Shown here piece after piece: positions 1 to 9,044 of a stretch of 64,000 bases of DNA (position 1 is the first letter of the stretch; each line of letters opens with the position of its first letter). The translations under genes and the position numbers were made by a program. The notes beneath the pieces were generated by a model. That model was not told the origin of the DNA. It worked only from the letters and a program-made list of their open reading frames with translations, and did not search any database. Origin of the DNA: CALBPI01 sp039027435 (lineage in GTDB: Bacteria > Pseudomonadota > Gammaproteobacteria > Steroidobacterales > Woeseiaceae); the NCBI GenBank assembly GCA_039027435.1, contig JBCCKF010000006.1, forward strand, positions 62,001 through 126,000, read 5' to 3'.

Positions 1-1854
1 CGAATTTATGAGTCTGTCGGTGAGGATGCCCGTCGCAGGGATGCGCGTGACGCGCACTCGAAGTCCCAGCGTATTGCTGGTGGCTTTTCAGCACCGGAAC
101 CTTTCTATCTTGGCAAGTCGGTTGAACTCGTTTACGCCGTGCTGTCGCCTAGTGCCGATCAGGTGCTGTTGATTACACAACCTAAGGACCACGACCGCGG
201 CAAGCGCGGCGTGATGCCGAACTACATGACCGAGAGCGGCTACACCGAAACCCGCTCATTGAGACCGCGAGTTGGCAGGAACGAACCACCAGTGCACACC
301 GTTTGGCTATTCGATATCGATGGCGCAGCGCTCACACAGCTCGATTTTTCTGACATTGATGGTATGGACGAGGACCCACTGGAGTCGTTGCGAAATGACG
401 CGCTTAGCTGGCACGTCGAGCACGGCGCTGATGAACAAGCCGTGTCCAAACTGCTGAAGGCACCAGACCAGCGTTCGGTCGGCATCGAAGGTGTGGCCTG
501 GTCACCGGACGCATCGCAGGTGGCGCTGCAGCTGCACTCGCGTGATAACAAAGATCGTTGGCTCGTGACCGTCGATCCGGATGCGCCGAACCCGCGTCTG
601 ATCGAGCGACTCACCGATGAGGCTTGGATCAACTACGCACACAACGATTTCGGCTGGATGCCGGATAGCCGGACCCTATGGTATCTGTCCGAGGCGGACG
701 GCTACTCACACCTCTACACCCGAGCGATCGAGGGGCGCAGGGCGAAGCAACTGACCAAGGGCCAATTTGTGGTCGAGGAGCCAGTGCCCGATCCTGAAGG
801 TGAGTTTGTCTATTTTCGCGCGAACCGAGGGCAACCGAGTACGTGGGAGATTTATCGCATCGCGGCGAATGGTGGCGCAATTGAAACGCTGACTGATCTC
901 GGTGGTGTCAATCATTTCAACTTGTCACCCAGCGGTGAGCGGATACTGGTTATTCATAGTGAGTTTGATCGCCACGAGGATCTGTTTGCAGTTGACGTCA
1001 ATTCTGCACCTCGTGCGCAGCGTTTGACCGATACGGTGTCCGATGCATTCAAAGAGATCGACTGGGTCATTCCGGAGATTGTTGCGGTGCCGTCCACGCA
1101 TGTGGATCAACCCATCTACAGCAAACTCTATTTGCCGGAGGACTACGATCCAGCGAAGTCCTATCCCGCCGTGATGTTCGTGCATGGCGCGGGCTACACA
1201 CAGAACGCTCACGCGGGCTGGCCGTATTACTTCCGTGAGTTCATGTTTCATACGTTGCTAGCGCAACAGGGTGTGATCGTCATCGACATGGACTACCGTG
1301 CTTCGAAAGGTTATGGGCGAGATTGGCGCACAGCGATTTATCGCCAGATGGGTCACCCGGAGCTCGAGGACTTCCAGGACGGTGTTCAGTACCTGGTCGA
1401 TAACTACAACGTGGACCCGGAGCGCGTTGGTGTTTATGGCGGTTCCTACGGCGGGTTCATGACGTTCATGGCCCTGTTCCGCGACCCCGATTTGTTCGCT
1501 GCCGGCGCGGCGCTGCGGCCGGTTGTTGACTGGGCGCACTACAACCACGGCTATACATCGAACATTTTGAACACGCCGCTGGTCGATCCGGTCGCTTTCG
1601 AGAAAAGCTCGCCGATCTATTTCGCTGAGGGTCTCGAATCGCCGCTGTTGATCGCAGCGGGCATGCAGGACGATAACGTGTTCTTCCAGGACTCGGTATT
1701 ACTCGTCCAAAGGTTGCTGGAACTCCAAAAGGAAGACTTCGAGATCGCGATCTATCCGCTGGACCCCCATGGATTTACCCACGCCGACAGTTGGCTTGAT
1801 GAATACCGTCGTATTCTCAAATTGATGCAGCGCTACGTGATCGCCACAGAATAA
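1..1854 (+). CDS. S9 family peptidase (dipeptidyl-peptidase IV-like), 5' end outside window
   Basis: Serine peptidase that removes short N-terminal units from peptides, probably periplasmic. The frame is open from base 1, so the start lies upstream; 617 residues are visible. The first two thirds resemble the DPP-IV beta-propeller (repeated WSPD/YFRANRG-type blades). The C-terminal alpha/beta-hydrolase domain carries an oxyanion motif FVHGAGY, the nucleophile in GGSYGG (Ser codon 1444-1446), an Asp in GMQDDN and a His in DPHGF near 1769. All triad positions look intact. Its last 38 bases overlap the convergent membrane-protein gene. Family assignment is firm; the substrate is unknown. Confidence 0.93.
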   Translation, partial: RIYESVGEDARRRDARDAHSKSQRIAGGFSAPEPFYLGKSVELVYAVLSPSADQVLLITQPKDHDRGKRGVMPNYMTESGYTETRSLRPRVGRNEPPVHTVWLFDIDGAALTQLDFSDIDGMDEDPLESLRNDALSWHVEHGADEQAVSKLLKAPDQRSVGIEGVAWSPDASQVALQLHSRDNKDRWLVTVDPDAPNPRLIERLTDEAWINYAHNDFGWMPDSRTLWYLSEADGYSHLYTRAIEGRRAKQLTKGQFVVEEPVPDPEGEFVYFRANRGQPSTWEIYRIAANGGAIETLTDLGGVNHFNLSPSGERILVIHSEFDRHEDLFAVDVNSAPRAQRLTDTVSDAFKEIDWVIPEIVAVPSTHVDQPIYSKLYLPEDYDPAKSYPAVMFVHGAGYTQNAHAGWPYYFREFMFHTLLAQQGVIVIDMDYRASKGYGRDWRTAIYRQMGHPELEDFQDGVQYLVDNYNVDPERVGVYGGSYGGFMTFMALFRDPDLFAAGAALRPVVDWAHYNHGYTSNILNTPLVDPVAFEKSSPIYFAEGLESPLLIAAGMQDDNVFFQDSVLLVQRLLELQKEDFEIAIYPLDPHGFTHADSWLDEYRRILKLMQRYVIATE

Positions 1855-2239
1855 ACGGGGAGATCAGAAGCAGCAGAGTCGCTGCACCCCCAGCGAAGTA
1901 GGTGTAGCGCCAGAACCAGGCCGAGCTGACCGCCCGATCGGTGAAGTTGAGGTAGACGTTCCCGGACATGGCTGTGCCGAGCGGCAGCCAGCCGATGGCT
2001 ACCATAAGTGCGACGAGCGATAGCAGGCGCGTCACGCTGCCTGACGTGCTCGCAAAGAATCCCGCTGCGGAGCCGGAGACCATGCCTGCGATGGTGAACC
2101 ATTGTCCCGCAGGGACGCCAAGCCAGTTCTGCGTCAGCGTCGTCTCACCACCCAGGGCGAGACCTGCTGCGGACGCAACGAACAACGCGGCACAGCCAGC
2201 GATGGGCAGCCAGGATTTTTTTTGCCGAGGTGATGACAA
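1817..2239 (-). CDS. small integral membrane protein, unknown function
   Basis: About 140 residues with four hydrophobic segments (PIAGCAALFVASAAGLAL, FTIAGMVSGSAAGFF, LLSLVALMVAIGWLPLG and a C-terminal YFAGGAATLLLLISPFILW), so an inner-membrane protein. I recognise no family. The start is chosen as TTG at 2239 because a GGAG lies six bases upstream (2249-2246) and it falls just after the SDR stop. An in-frame ATG at 2305 would overlap the SDR by about 40 bases and has no such site. It lies downstream of the SDR on the same strand, so the two are probably cotranscribed. Its 3' end overlaps the convergent peptidase gene. Confidence 0.65.
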   Translation of the reverse strand: MSSPRQKKSWLPIAGCAALFVASAAGLALGGETTLTQNWLGVPAGQWFTIAGMVSGSAAGFFASTSGSVTRLLSLVALMVAIGWLPLGTAMSGNVYLNFTDRAVSSAWFWRYTYFAGGAATLLLLISPFILWRSRSAASI

Positions 2240-2264
2240 CAGCTTCTCCGATGGCGGGGCGGCG

Positions 2265-3029
2265 TTAGTGTAGCGGCAGACCGACCCGTTTTCGCCCGGC
2301 ATCATCCTTCAGCGAGAAATCCTGTCCCAGGTCTTCTTCGGTGGTGTCGTTGAACAGGCGCTCGATCGCTATCGCAACCCACTCGGGTGGGATATGCACA
2401 TCGGGATCCAGTTGGCTCACCGGATTGATGCCGGATGCGCGTATGGAGGTCTGCATATCGGTGGCTACGGTGCCTGGACTCAGCCCGACCGCGCGAATCC
2501 CATGCTGCCGCCACTCTTTATCGGCGCAGCGGGTCAGCATGAGCAACGCCGCTTTCGTGGCGCAGTAGTGAGACCAGCCCTCGAGCGGGCCGTAAGCCGC
2601 ACCGGAGCTGATGTTGAGAATCATACCTTCCCCCTGATCGATCATGCGCTTGCCAGCGTTCTGCATAAACCGGAAGGCACCGGTCAGGTTCACGTCCACA
2701 ACACTCGCCCATTGCCTGGCGTCCGCGTCTTCCATCCGTGAGATCGGGTCGATGAGCCCTGCATTGTTGACGAGCAGGTCGATACGTCCGAGTTGATCGA
2801 TGGTCTCGAAGACTCGGTCGGCATCCGCGGCGGTGGCGACGTCGCACGTCACGGGGTGGAACTGACCCTTGCCGCCGGCCAGCGCATCGGCCACAGCGCG
2901 AAGGTGGGTCTCACTACGTGCAGCCCCAACCACCTGCCAGCCGAGAGATACAAAATGCTCGGCGACGGCCGCGCCGATGCCGCGACTGGCGCCTGTGACG
3001 AGCACCACTCTTGAGGATTGATCATTCAT
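2265..3029 (-). CDS. SDR family NAD(P)-dependent oxidoreductase
   Basis: Classical short-chain dehydrogenase of 254 residues acting on an alcohol or ketone of unknown identity. The cofactor motif TGASRGIG is at residues 12-19, NNAG at 88-91, the catalytic Ser near 141, and Tyr155/Lys159 in YCATK. The start is the ATG at 3029, preceded by GGGAGA; an upstream in-frame start at 3149 would run into the LysR gene and lacks homology. It is divergent from the LysR gene at 3134, the usual arrangement for a LysR-controlled target. Confidence 0.9.
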   Translation of the reverse strand: MNDQSSRVVLVTGASRGIGAAVAEHFVSLGWQVVGAARSETHLRAVADALAGGKGQFHPVTCDVATAADADRVFETIDQLGRIDLLVNNAGLIDPISRMEDADARQWASVVDVNLTGAFRFMQNAGKRMIDQGEGMILNISSGAAYGPLEGWSHYCATKAALLMLTRCADKEWRQHGIRAVGLSPGTVATDMQTSIRASGINPVSQLDPDVHIPPEWVAIAIERLFNDTTEEDLGQDFSLKDDAGRKRVGLPLH

Positions 3030-3087
3030 ATCTTCTCTCCCAATAAAAGATTGTACGATGCTCGTGGATTCAACTATTGCGGTAAAC

Positions 3088-3125
3088 ACTCGAAAAGACA
3101 AAAGAGTTTTGCGAGTTATGCATAA
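3088..3125. promoter_or_regulatory. candidate LysR operator between the SDR and lysR genes
   Basis: The 104-base divergent gap holds two dyads. ACTCGAAAA (3088-3096) is an inverted repeat of TTTTGCGAGT (3107-3116) with one extra base. TTATGCATAA (3116-3125) is a perfect 10-bp palindrome just before the LysR start. LysR proteins usually bind interrupted dyads in such gaps; that this one does is inference. Confidence 0.4.
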
Positions 3126-3133
3126 TTCGATCC

Positions 3134-4033
3134 ATGGACATACAAGCACTGTCGGTATTCGCCGCTGTAGCCCGAACGCTCAGCTTCTCGGAGGTTGCAC
3201 GCCAACGGCACCTCGCCCCGTCGTCGATTAGCCGCACCATCATGTCACTCGAGCAGGAGCTCGGCGTGAAACTGTTCGAACGCACCACGCGGCGTTTGAC
3301 CCTGACGGATGCAGGACTTCGGTTCCTCAATTCGATCGAGGGGGTCGTTGATACCGTAGAGACGGCTGCAGCCCAGGCGCGTGACGCCGTTGCGAAACCA
3401 GCGGGCATTGTCCGGGTCACCATGTCTTCGGCATTTGCTGCGGAAGTCATGGTGCCGCTGCTGCCGCATTTCAGAGCAGAGTTTCCAAACATCGAACTGG
3501 AAATTGTCAGTGCGGACCAACCTTTGGATCTCCTAAGGAACGGACTCGATCTTGCAATTCGCCATGGGCCCCAGAGCGATTCAGGACTGGTTGCCAGACG
3601 ACTGGTGCAGACACGATATTGCGTCATGGCCAGTCCAGCCTGGTGTGAGCAACAAGGTCCGTTGTCATCGCCGGCGCAACTAAGTGAGGTAGAGGTCTGC
3701 CGATACGCGATCCCTGGATTTCGAGAGACTTGGCAATGGGCCGATCGCAATGAAAAACTCCACTCAGTGGCGGTCCAGGGCAGCTGTCAGTTCAACAGCG
3801 CGCTTGCCGTTCGGGCAGCCGCAGAGCATGGGTTAGGGCCGGCGTTGCTAGCGGAGTGGCTCGCAGCGCCATCGCGAATCGCAGGACGATTGGTCGAGCT
3901 CTTCCCGGATTTGCGGTTCTGGGGCAGTGACCCTAACCCGTGCATCTGGCTAGTGATCCCATCACTGCGATCGACGCCCATGCGTGTGCGCTGTTTTACC
4001 GATTTTCTGAAAGCAAAATTGATTTCAACGTAA
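3134..4033 (+). CDS. LysR family transcriptional regulator
   Basis: DNA-binding regulator of 299 residues, the usual LysR length. The N-terminal winged helix-turn-helix covers roughly residues 1-60 (MDIQALSVFAAVARTLSFSE, then SSISRTIMSLEQELGVKLFER). The periplasmic-binding-protein-like effector domain follows from about residue 90 to the end. It is transcribed away from the SDR at 2265-3029, which is its most likely target. The subfamily resembles those governing SDR or quinone-reductase genes. The effector cannot be read from sequence. Confidence 0.93.
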   Translation: MDIQALSVFAAVARTLSFSEVARQRHLAPSSISRTIMSLEQELGVKLFERTTRRLTLTDAGLRFLNSIEGVVDTVETAAAQARDAVAKPAGIVRVTMSSAFAAEVMVPLLPHFRAEFPNIELEIVSADQPLDLLRNGLDLAIRHGPQSDSGLVARRLVQTRYCVMASPAWCEQQGPLSSPAQLSEVEVCRYAIPGFRETWQWADRNEKLHSVAVQGSCQFNSALAVRAAAEHGLGPALLAEWLAAPSRIAGRLVELFPDLRFWGSDPNPCIWLVIPSLRSTPMRVRCFTDFLKAKLIST

Positions 4034-4159
4034 TGTGCCAGGGCTCGGAAGTCGTGGATTTGTCTAGATTTATGCCCCGCGGTCAACATCGATTAAATCC
4101 GCGCGCGAGACACAAAGTCCATAACGCGGTAAACTATTGTTTCTTATCGTGTTATCTCT

Positions 4160-4196
4160 ATTGATGCCACCTATTGGCGTCATAGATAGATTCAAC
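4160..4196 (+). promoter_or_regulatory. OxyR-like operator upstream of ahpC
   Basis: Four tetranucleotides are spaced exactly seven bases apart: ATTG (4160-4163), CTAT (4171-4174), ATAG (4182-4185), CAAC (4193-4196). The OxyR consensus is ATAG-N7-CTAT-N7-ATAG-N7-CTAT. The two central elements are perfect, the first matches 3/4 and the last 2/4. It lies about 80 bases before the ahpC start, as expected for an OxyR-activated peroxiredoxin gene. The rest of the 243-base gap from 4034 shows no gene. Confidence 0.6.
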
Positions 4197-4276
4197 TTCC
4201 GAAGTTTTTGCATGTGCATGACAATGCCGTGTAAAGATTCCTCATCCTCTATCTCAAGAAAAAAGGATTTAATCCC

Positions 4277-4840
4277 ATGGCATTGATTGGACAGCCTATC
4301 CCTGAATTCTCCGCCGACGTGTTCCACGCGAACGAGTTCAAGACCTTGACCTCAGAAGACGTAAAGGGCAAGTGGTCGATCTTCTTGTTCTACCCTGCTG
4401 ACTTCACGTTCGTTTGCCCGACCGAGCTCGAAGATATGGCAGCGCACTACCCCGAGTTGCAGGAGCTTGGCGTTGAAGTCTACGCGGTATCGACAGATTC
4501 ACACTTCGTGCATAAAGCGTGGCACGAAACCAGTGAAGCGATCGGCAAGGTCCAGTACCCGATGATCGGCGACCCGACCGGTGCGATCACACGCGGCTTC
4601 GACGTGATGATCGAAGAAGCTGGACAGGCGCTTCGTGGAACATTCCTCGTTGATCCTGACGGCATCATCCAGGTATACGAAATCCACACCCTGGGTGTCG
4701 GTCGTTCAGCCAAAGACATGGTTCGTAAAGTCAAAGCGGCGCAGTACGTGCGCGACAACGACGGCGAAGTGTGCCCGGCTGCTTGGGAAAAGGGTGAAGA
4801 GACCCTGACCCCGTCGCTGGATCTTGTTGGCAAAATCTAA
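4277..4840 (+). CDS. ahpC: alkyl hydroperoxide reductase subunit C (peroxiredoxin)
   Basis: Typical 2-Cys peroxiredoxin of 187 residues. It reduces H2O2, organic peroxides and peroxynitrite in the cytoplasm and is re-reduced by AhpF. The peroxidatic Cys47 sits in FVCPTE with the usual preceding PADFT. The resolving Cys is in EVCPAAW near residue 166. AAGGA lies nine bases before the ATG. ahpF follows 68 bases downstream, and an OxyR-like site lies upstream. Length and motifs match the family well. Confidence 0.98.
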   Translation: MALIGQPIPEFSADVFHANEFKTLTSEDVKGKWSIFLFYPADFTFVCPTELEDMAAHYPELQELGVEVYAVSTDSHFVHKAWHETSEAIGKVQYPMIGDPTGAITRGFDVMIEEAGQALRGTFLVDPDGIIQVYEIHTLGVGRSAKDMVRKVKAAQYVRDNDGEVCPAAWEKGEETLTPSLDLVGKI

Positions 4841-4864
4841 GCCATAGCTACATCGCAAACCGTG

Positions 4865-4889
4865 ATCGGGGCGGCATTGCCGCCCCGAT
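4865..4889 (+). other. perfect 11-bp hairpin between ahpC and ahpF
   Basis: ATCGGGGCGGC (4865-4875) pairs perfectly with GCCGCCCCGAT (4879-4889) around a 3-base loop. No U-tract follows, so it is more likely an attenuator or an mRNA-stabilising element that sets the ahpC:ahpF ratio than a full terminator. The ahpF ribosome site AAGGAGAG follows directly. Confidence 0.6.
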
Positions 4890-4908
4890 TGCTCTGAAGG
4901 AGAGACTC

Positions 4909-6498
4909 ATGTTGACACCGGAACTGCTGCAAGCCGTTAAGGGCTACACCGCCAATTTGACGCGTGACCTCACGCTTGTCGTGCAACCCGGCGAACATGA
5001 GTCGCGTGCTGAACTTGTAAAATTTCTCAACGACTTCGCCGGTACTTCGGAGCGGATGTCCGTCGAGGAGCGCACTCATGATGCGTTGCGTGGACCTGCC
5101 AGCTTCGTCATTGAAGCCGATGGCGAGTCGACGGGCATCGTGTTCTCGGGTATTCCGGGCGGCCACGAGTTCAATTCGTTTGTTCTGGCGGTACTGAACA
5201 ACGCGGGCACGCCCGTGAAGCTCGATGATGGGCTGAAGCGCATCATCGAGGCGGTCGGCGAGCCGCTGAAATTCGAAACCGTGGTGAGCCTGTCCTGCCA
5301 CAATTGTCCCGACGTCGTACAAACACTGAATCAGTTTGCGACGTTGAACTCGTCGATCAGCGCCGAGATGATTGATGGTGGTGTCTACTCCGACGTCGTT
5401 GATGATCGAAACGTACAGGGCGTTCCCGCGGTCTTCCTCAACGGTGAACCGTTCGCCAACGGCAAGATCGATTCAGCGACGATCATTGAGAAGCTTCTCG
5501 AGAAGTATCCAAACGTCGCGAACGAGACGAGCAGCGGCGAGTCACTTCCGTTGCAGGATGTCACGATCATCGGTGGTGGTCCGGCCGGCGTATCGTCTGC
5601 GATCTATGCGGCCCGTAAGGGGTTTGCGGTCACGATTATCGCCGAGCGTTTCGGTGGTCAGGTCAAGGACACGATGGGTATCGAGAACTTGATCTCAATT
5701 CCGGAAACGACGGGCCCCGAGGTGGTTAAAGGCCTGCAGGCACACCTGAAAGACTACGACATCACCCTGAAGGAGCATCTGCGTGTCGACTCGGTCGAGC
5801 AGGGCGATATCAAGACTGTCACGCTGTCATCTGGTGAGAAAATTCGTACCCGCAGCATCATTGTCGCCACCGGGGCGAACTGGCGTGAGCTCGGTATCCC
5901 CGGTGAAAAAGAATACATCGGCAATGGTGTGGCGTATTGCCCGCACTGCGATGGGCCATTCTTCAAAGGGCGGGATGTGATCGTCATCGGCGGTGGTAAC
6001 TCCGGCATCGAAGCTGCAATCGATTTGGCGGGTATCGTCAAGCACGTGACCGTGCTTGAGTTCCTCCCCGAATTGAAGGCTGACCAGGTGCTTGTCGATA
6101 AGGCTCGCGAGCGCGACAACATCGACATCATTACCAACGCTGCATCGCAGGAAATCAAAGCCACCGATGGAAAGGTCTCGAGTCTTGTCTACCAAGACCG
6201 CGAGTCTGGCGAAACCGTTGAAATCGATACGGCGGCGGTCTTCGTTCAGATCGGTCTGGTGCCGAATTCGTCCTTCCTTAAGGGCGTGGTCGATATGTCG
6301 GATTATGGTGAAATCATCATTAACGAGAAGACCGAAACGAGTGCACCTGGAATTTTCGCCTGTGGTGATGTGACGACGGTGCCCTACAAGCAGATCGTTG
6401 TGGCACTCGGCGAGGGCAGTAAGGCTGCGCTATCCGTGTTTGAATACCTGGTGATGCATGCGCCCGCGGTCGAAGCAGCCGAGGCTGAGGCGGCCTGA
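4909..6498 (+). CDS. ahpF: alkyl hydroperoxide reductase subunit F (NADH:peroxiredoxin reductase)
   Basis: Flavoprotein of 529 residues that passes electrons from NADH through FAD to AhpC. The N-terminal tandem thioredoxin-like domain (about 1-200) carries the redox pair Cys130-Cys133 in SCHNC. FAD binding is by GGGPAG near 222-227, and the second redox pair Cys344-Cys347 is in CPHC. A second dinucleotide motif GGGNSG follows, and the C-terminal FAD motif is GIFACGDV. Length and order match E. coli AhpF. It is the second gene of the ahpCF operon, behind a strong AAGGAGAG site. Confidence 0.97.
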   Translation: MLTPELLQAVKGYTANLTRDLTLVVQPGEHESRAELVKFLNDFAGTSERMSVEERTHDALRGPASFVIEADGESTGIVFSGIPGGHEFNSFVLAVLNNAGTPVKLDDGLKRIIEAVGEPLKFETVVSLSCHNCPDVVQTLNQFATLNSSISAEMIDGGVYSDVVDDRNVQGVPAVFLNGEPFANGKIDSATIIEKLLEKYPNVANETSSGESLPLQDVTIIGGGPAGVSSAIYAARKGFAVTIIAERFGGQVKDTMGIENLISIPETTGPEVVKGLQAHLKDYDITLKEHLRVDSVEQGDIKTVTLSSGEKIRTRSIIVATGANWRELGIPGEKEYIGNGVAYCPHCDGPFFKGRDVIVIGGGNSGIEAAIDLAGIVKHVTVLEFLPELKADQVLVDKARERDNIDIITNAASQEIKATDGKVSSLVYQDRESGETVEIDTAAVFVQIGLVPNSSFLKGVVDMSDYGEIIINEKTETSAPGIFACGDVTTVPYKQIVVALGEGSKAALSVFEYLVMHAPAVEAAEAEAA

Positions 6499-6533
6499 CG
6501 AAGTTTTCCGGTATTTTGCTGGACGCAAGCGAG

Positions 6534-6561
6534 ACGGGCGGCTGATCAAGCCGCCCGTTTC
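6534..6561 (+). terminator. rho-independent-type terminator after ahpF
   Basis: ACGGGCGGCT (6534-6543) pairs perfectly with AGCCGCCCGT (6549-6558) around GATCA, followed by a short T-run (TTTCGT). It sits 36 bases after the ahpF stop and ends only 16 bases before the halogenase start, so it probably separates the two units. The T-tract is short. Confidence 0.6.
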
Positions 6562-6576
6562 GTATAAGCTTTCGGC

Positions 6577-8100
6577 ATGAACACCGAAACGACAAGAGCG
6601 CCGCGAGTTCTCATCGTTGGCGGCGGCACTGCCGGTTGGATGGCCGCAAACCTGTTGCAACACTTGTGGGCCGATCGAGGCGTCGACATCACGTTAATCG
6701 AATCGACGGCTGTGGGCACTGTTGGCGTCGGAGAGGGTACGACCCCGCGAGTGAAAGACTATTTCGATCGCCTGGGCGTTCCGGAAAGCGAATGGATGCC
6801 GGCCTGTAACGCGACGTACAAATGCGGGATTTCATTTCCGGGCTGGACCGAGAACGAGGGCTACGAGACCTACTGCCATCCGTTCTACTCGAAGCTGGAT
6901 GAGGACGGTGCAGCCAAGTTTTTCCAGAACGCGAATCTGCGCCGCGAGGGCTACGACGTCTCGGCGCACCCGGACAGCTTTTTTGTATCGAGTCACCTCG
7001 GTCGCAATTGCCGAGCACCGATCGGCAAGGATCCTCTGCCGTATGTGAAGTACTACGGCTATCACTTCGACGCAGCATTGCTCGGTCAGTATTTGCGCGA
7101 GCGTGCGACCGGTCTCGGGGTGAAGTTGATCGACGACATCATCCACACGGTGAACCAGCACGACGACGGTCGTATTGCATCCGTCGAGACTAAAAAGCAC
7201 GGCGCATTCGATGCGGACTTCTTTATCGATTGCTCCGGCTTCAAAGGGCTGCTCATTCGGGAGACTTTGGGCGTTCCGTACATCTCCTACCGCGACTACT
7301 TGTTCAACGACTCCGCAGTCGCCATGCCGACAGCGATCGATGATCGCGAAAACATTCCGGCGGAAACCGTGTCGGCAGCGATGAAATGCGGGTGGGCGTG
7401 GCACATTCCGTTGAGCCACCGCTTCGGGAACGGCTACGTCTATTGCTCTGACTATCTGGATCGCGACGCTGCGGCTGAAGAGCTGCGTGCAGTACTCGGC
7501 CCGAGTGCTGCGGATGCAGAACCGTTGCACCTCAAATGGACGCCAGGAACGATTCCCGAACACTGGAAGCGGAATTGCCTCGCGCTCGGTTTATCGCAGG
7601 GGTTCCTGGAGCCGCTGGAAGCTCCGATGTTGAACATCATTCAGTTCACGGTCGAACACTTTGCGAAACTGTTTGAAGCTCAGGATTTCAACGTCGAGCC
7701 ACCTAGTGACTTCAACGACACGGTGAATGGTTTGGTCGACGGCACTCGCGATTACCTGCAAGCGCATTACTTGGCGAGCAGTCGCAACGACACGGCGTAT
7801 TGGCGTGATGTTCGCACTAACGATCACATGTCGGACAGCCTTCGCGAAATCATGACTGCCTGGGATGGCGCGCAGAGTTTCGACGACAGTGTGGGTCGCA
7901 AGCTCGATCGCCACCCTTACAAGCGCGCGAGTTGGTATTGCCTGCTCGCAGGCATGGGGCGCTACCCGGAAGGCACCAAGCGCGGACTGCGAACGGCTCA
8001 ACGGAACTACCAACGCACGTTGGCGGCTTGCGAAGCTTCGGTGAACCACTACCACGAACATGGCCCGTGGCTGGACCGGTTGTATGGTCCGTCTGCTTAG
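6577..8100 (+). CDS. flavin-dependent tryptophan halogenase family protein
   Basis: FAD-dependent halogenase-like enzyme of 507 residues. Family members chlorinate or brominate tryptophan or other aromatics using reduced flavin, O2 and halide through HOCl and a lysine. The FAD motif GGGTAG is at residues 15-20. The active-site lysine is Lys82 in ATYKCGISFPGW, and the halogenase WxWxIP motif is at 273-278 (WAWHIP). All hallmark residues are present. No dedicated flavin reductase lies beside it, although AhpF is the upstream neighbour. Its substrate is unknown; many marine homologues in non-biosynthetic settings are uncharacterised. The 3' end overlaps the next gene. Confidence 0.9.
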   Translation: MNTETTRAPRVLIVGGGTAGWMAANLLQHLWADRGVDITLIESTAVGTVGVGEGTTPRVKDYFDRLGVPESEWMPACNATYKCGISFPGWTENEGYETYCHPFYSKLDEDGAAKFFQNANLRREGYDVSAHPDSFFVSSHLGRNCRAPIGKDPLPYVKYYGYHFDAALLGQYLRERATGLGVKLIDDIIHTVNQHDDGRIASVETKKHGAFDADFFIDCSGFKGLLIRETLGVPYISYRDYLFNDSAVAMPTAIDDRENIPAETVSAAMKCGWAWHIPLSHRFGNGYVYCSDYLDRDAAAEELRAVLGPSAADAEPLHLKWTPGTIPEHWKRNCLALGLSQGFLEPLEAPMLNIIQFTVEHFAKLFEAQDFNVEPPSDFNDTVNGLVDGTRDYLQAHYLASSRNDTAYWRDVRTNDHMSDSLREIMTAWDGAQSFDDSVGRKLDRHPYKRASWYCLLAGMGRYPEGTKRGLRTAQRNYQRTLAACEASVNHYHEHGPWLDRLYGPSA

Positions 8101-8983
8101 GCGACTGACACTGCTACTTCCGATCCTCGCCTTGGCGGGGTGCGCGGCAGGCGGTGGGTCGCGCAACGCGTTCGATCCAGTGGCGCAGGATGTGCCTGAA
8201 ATCGATCCTGCTTTCCCACCACAGAACGTGGAGGTCTCATTCTCCAGTGCGGGTCGGCAACTGCCCGGCTACCTGATGGTGCCAAACGGTCGGGGTCCAC
8301 ACCCCACTATCGTGCTGCTGCATGGATATCCGGGTAATGAAAAGAACCTGGATCTTGGGCAGTCGCTCCGACGCGCCGGTTTTAATGTGTTCTTCATCCA
8401 CTACCGCGGCGCATGGGGTGCACAGGGACGCTATTCGCTGACCACTTTGCATCAGGATGTTGCTGCGGCCCTGAGCTGGCTGCGTGCCGAAGGCCGTCAG
8501 TACCGAGTCGATGGTCTGCGGTTTTCGTTGGTCGGTCATTCCATGGGCGGTTATGCCGCGCTGAGGGCGGGCGCCTCGGACGCGCGCCTGGACTGTGTTG
8601 TTGGGTTGGCGGCTTCGAACCCCGGTGAGTACGCGGATCGCGACCAGGCTGCCAAAGACGGTTTTGCGGCGTACACGGACGGATTGTTCATGCTGGAGGG
8701 CTTCGATGGTGGGACAGCCATGCGTGAGCTGACAGAGAACCAAAGAGCATTCGACTTGAGGAATGCGGCGGCAGGGCTCGCTGGGAAGTCGGTATTGTTG
8801 ATCACCGGCCGGCAGGACACGGCTGTGCCGATCGACGTGCAGCGGCGACTGGTAGCGACCTACGAGCAAAATCCGCGGATCAAGCTCACTGCGCTGGAGA
8901 TGGAGGGTGACCACTCGTTCTCTGGATATCGCATGCTCATGCAACGTACGGTGGTTGCCTGGATGGCCCAAACCTGTCGCTAA
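8084..8983 (+). CDS. alpha/beta hydrolase lipoprotein
   Basis: Serine hydrolase of about 299 residues, probably an acyl-peptidase or esterase anchored to a membrane. The lipoprotein signal ends in LALAGC. The core shows LLHGYPG, the nucleophile in GHSMGG, an acid in GRQDTAVP and His in GDHSFSG, a complete triad. ATG at 8084 is preferred to the one at 8060 because it starts directly at the signal peptide (MVRLLRR). It overlaps the halogenase by 17 bases, which suggests translational coupling. A functional link to halogenation is inference. Confidence 0.85.
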   Translation: MVRLLRRLTLLLPILALAGCAAGGGSRNAFDPVAQDVPEIDPAFPPQNVEVSFSSAGRQLPGYLMVPNGRGPHPTIVLLHGYPGNEKNLDLGQSLRRAGFNVFFIHYRGAWGAQGRYSLTTLHQDVAAALSWLRAEGRQYRVDGLRFSLVGHSMGGYAALRAGASDARLDCVVGLAASNPGEYADRDQAAKDGFAAYTDGLFMLEGFDGGTAMRELTENQRAFDLRNAAAGLAGKSVLLITGRQDTAVPIDVQRRLVATYEQNPRIKLTALEMEGDHSFSGYRMLMQRTVVAWMAQTCR

Positions 8984-9044
8984 GTTCGTGGCGCCGGGCC
9001 GACTCAGGCTACAATCGGGTCGGGATAACATTGGGGTCTGGCGC

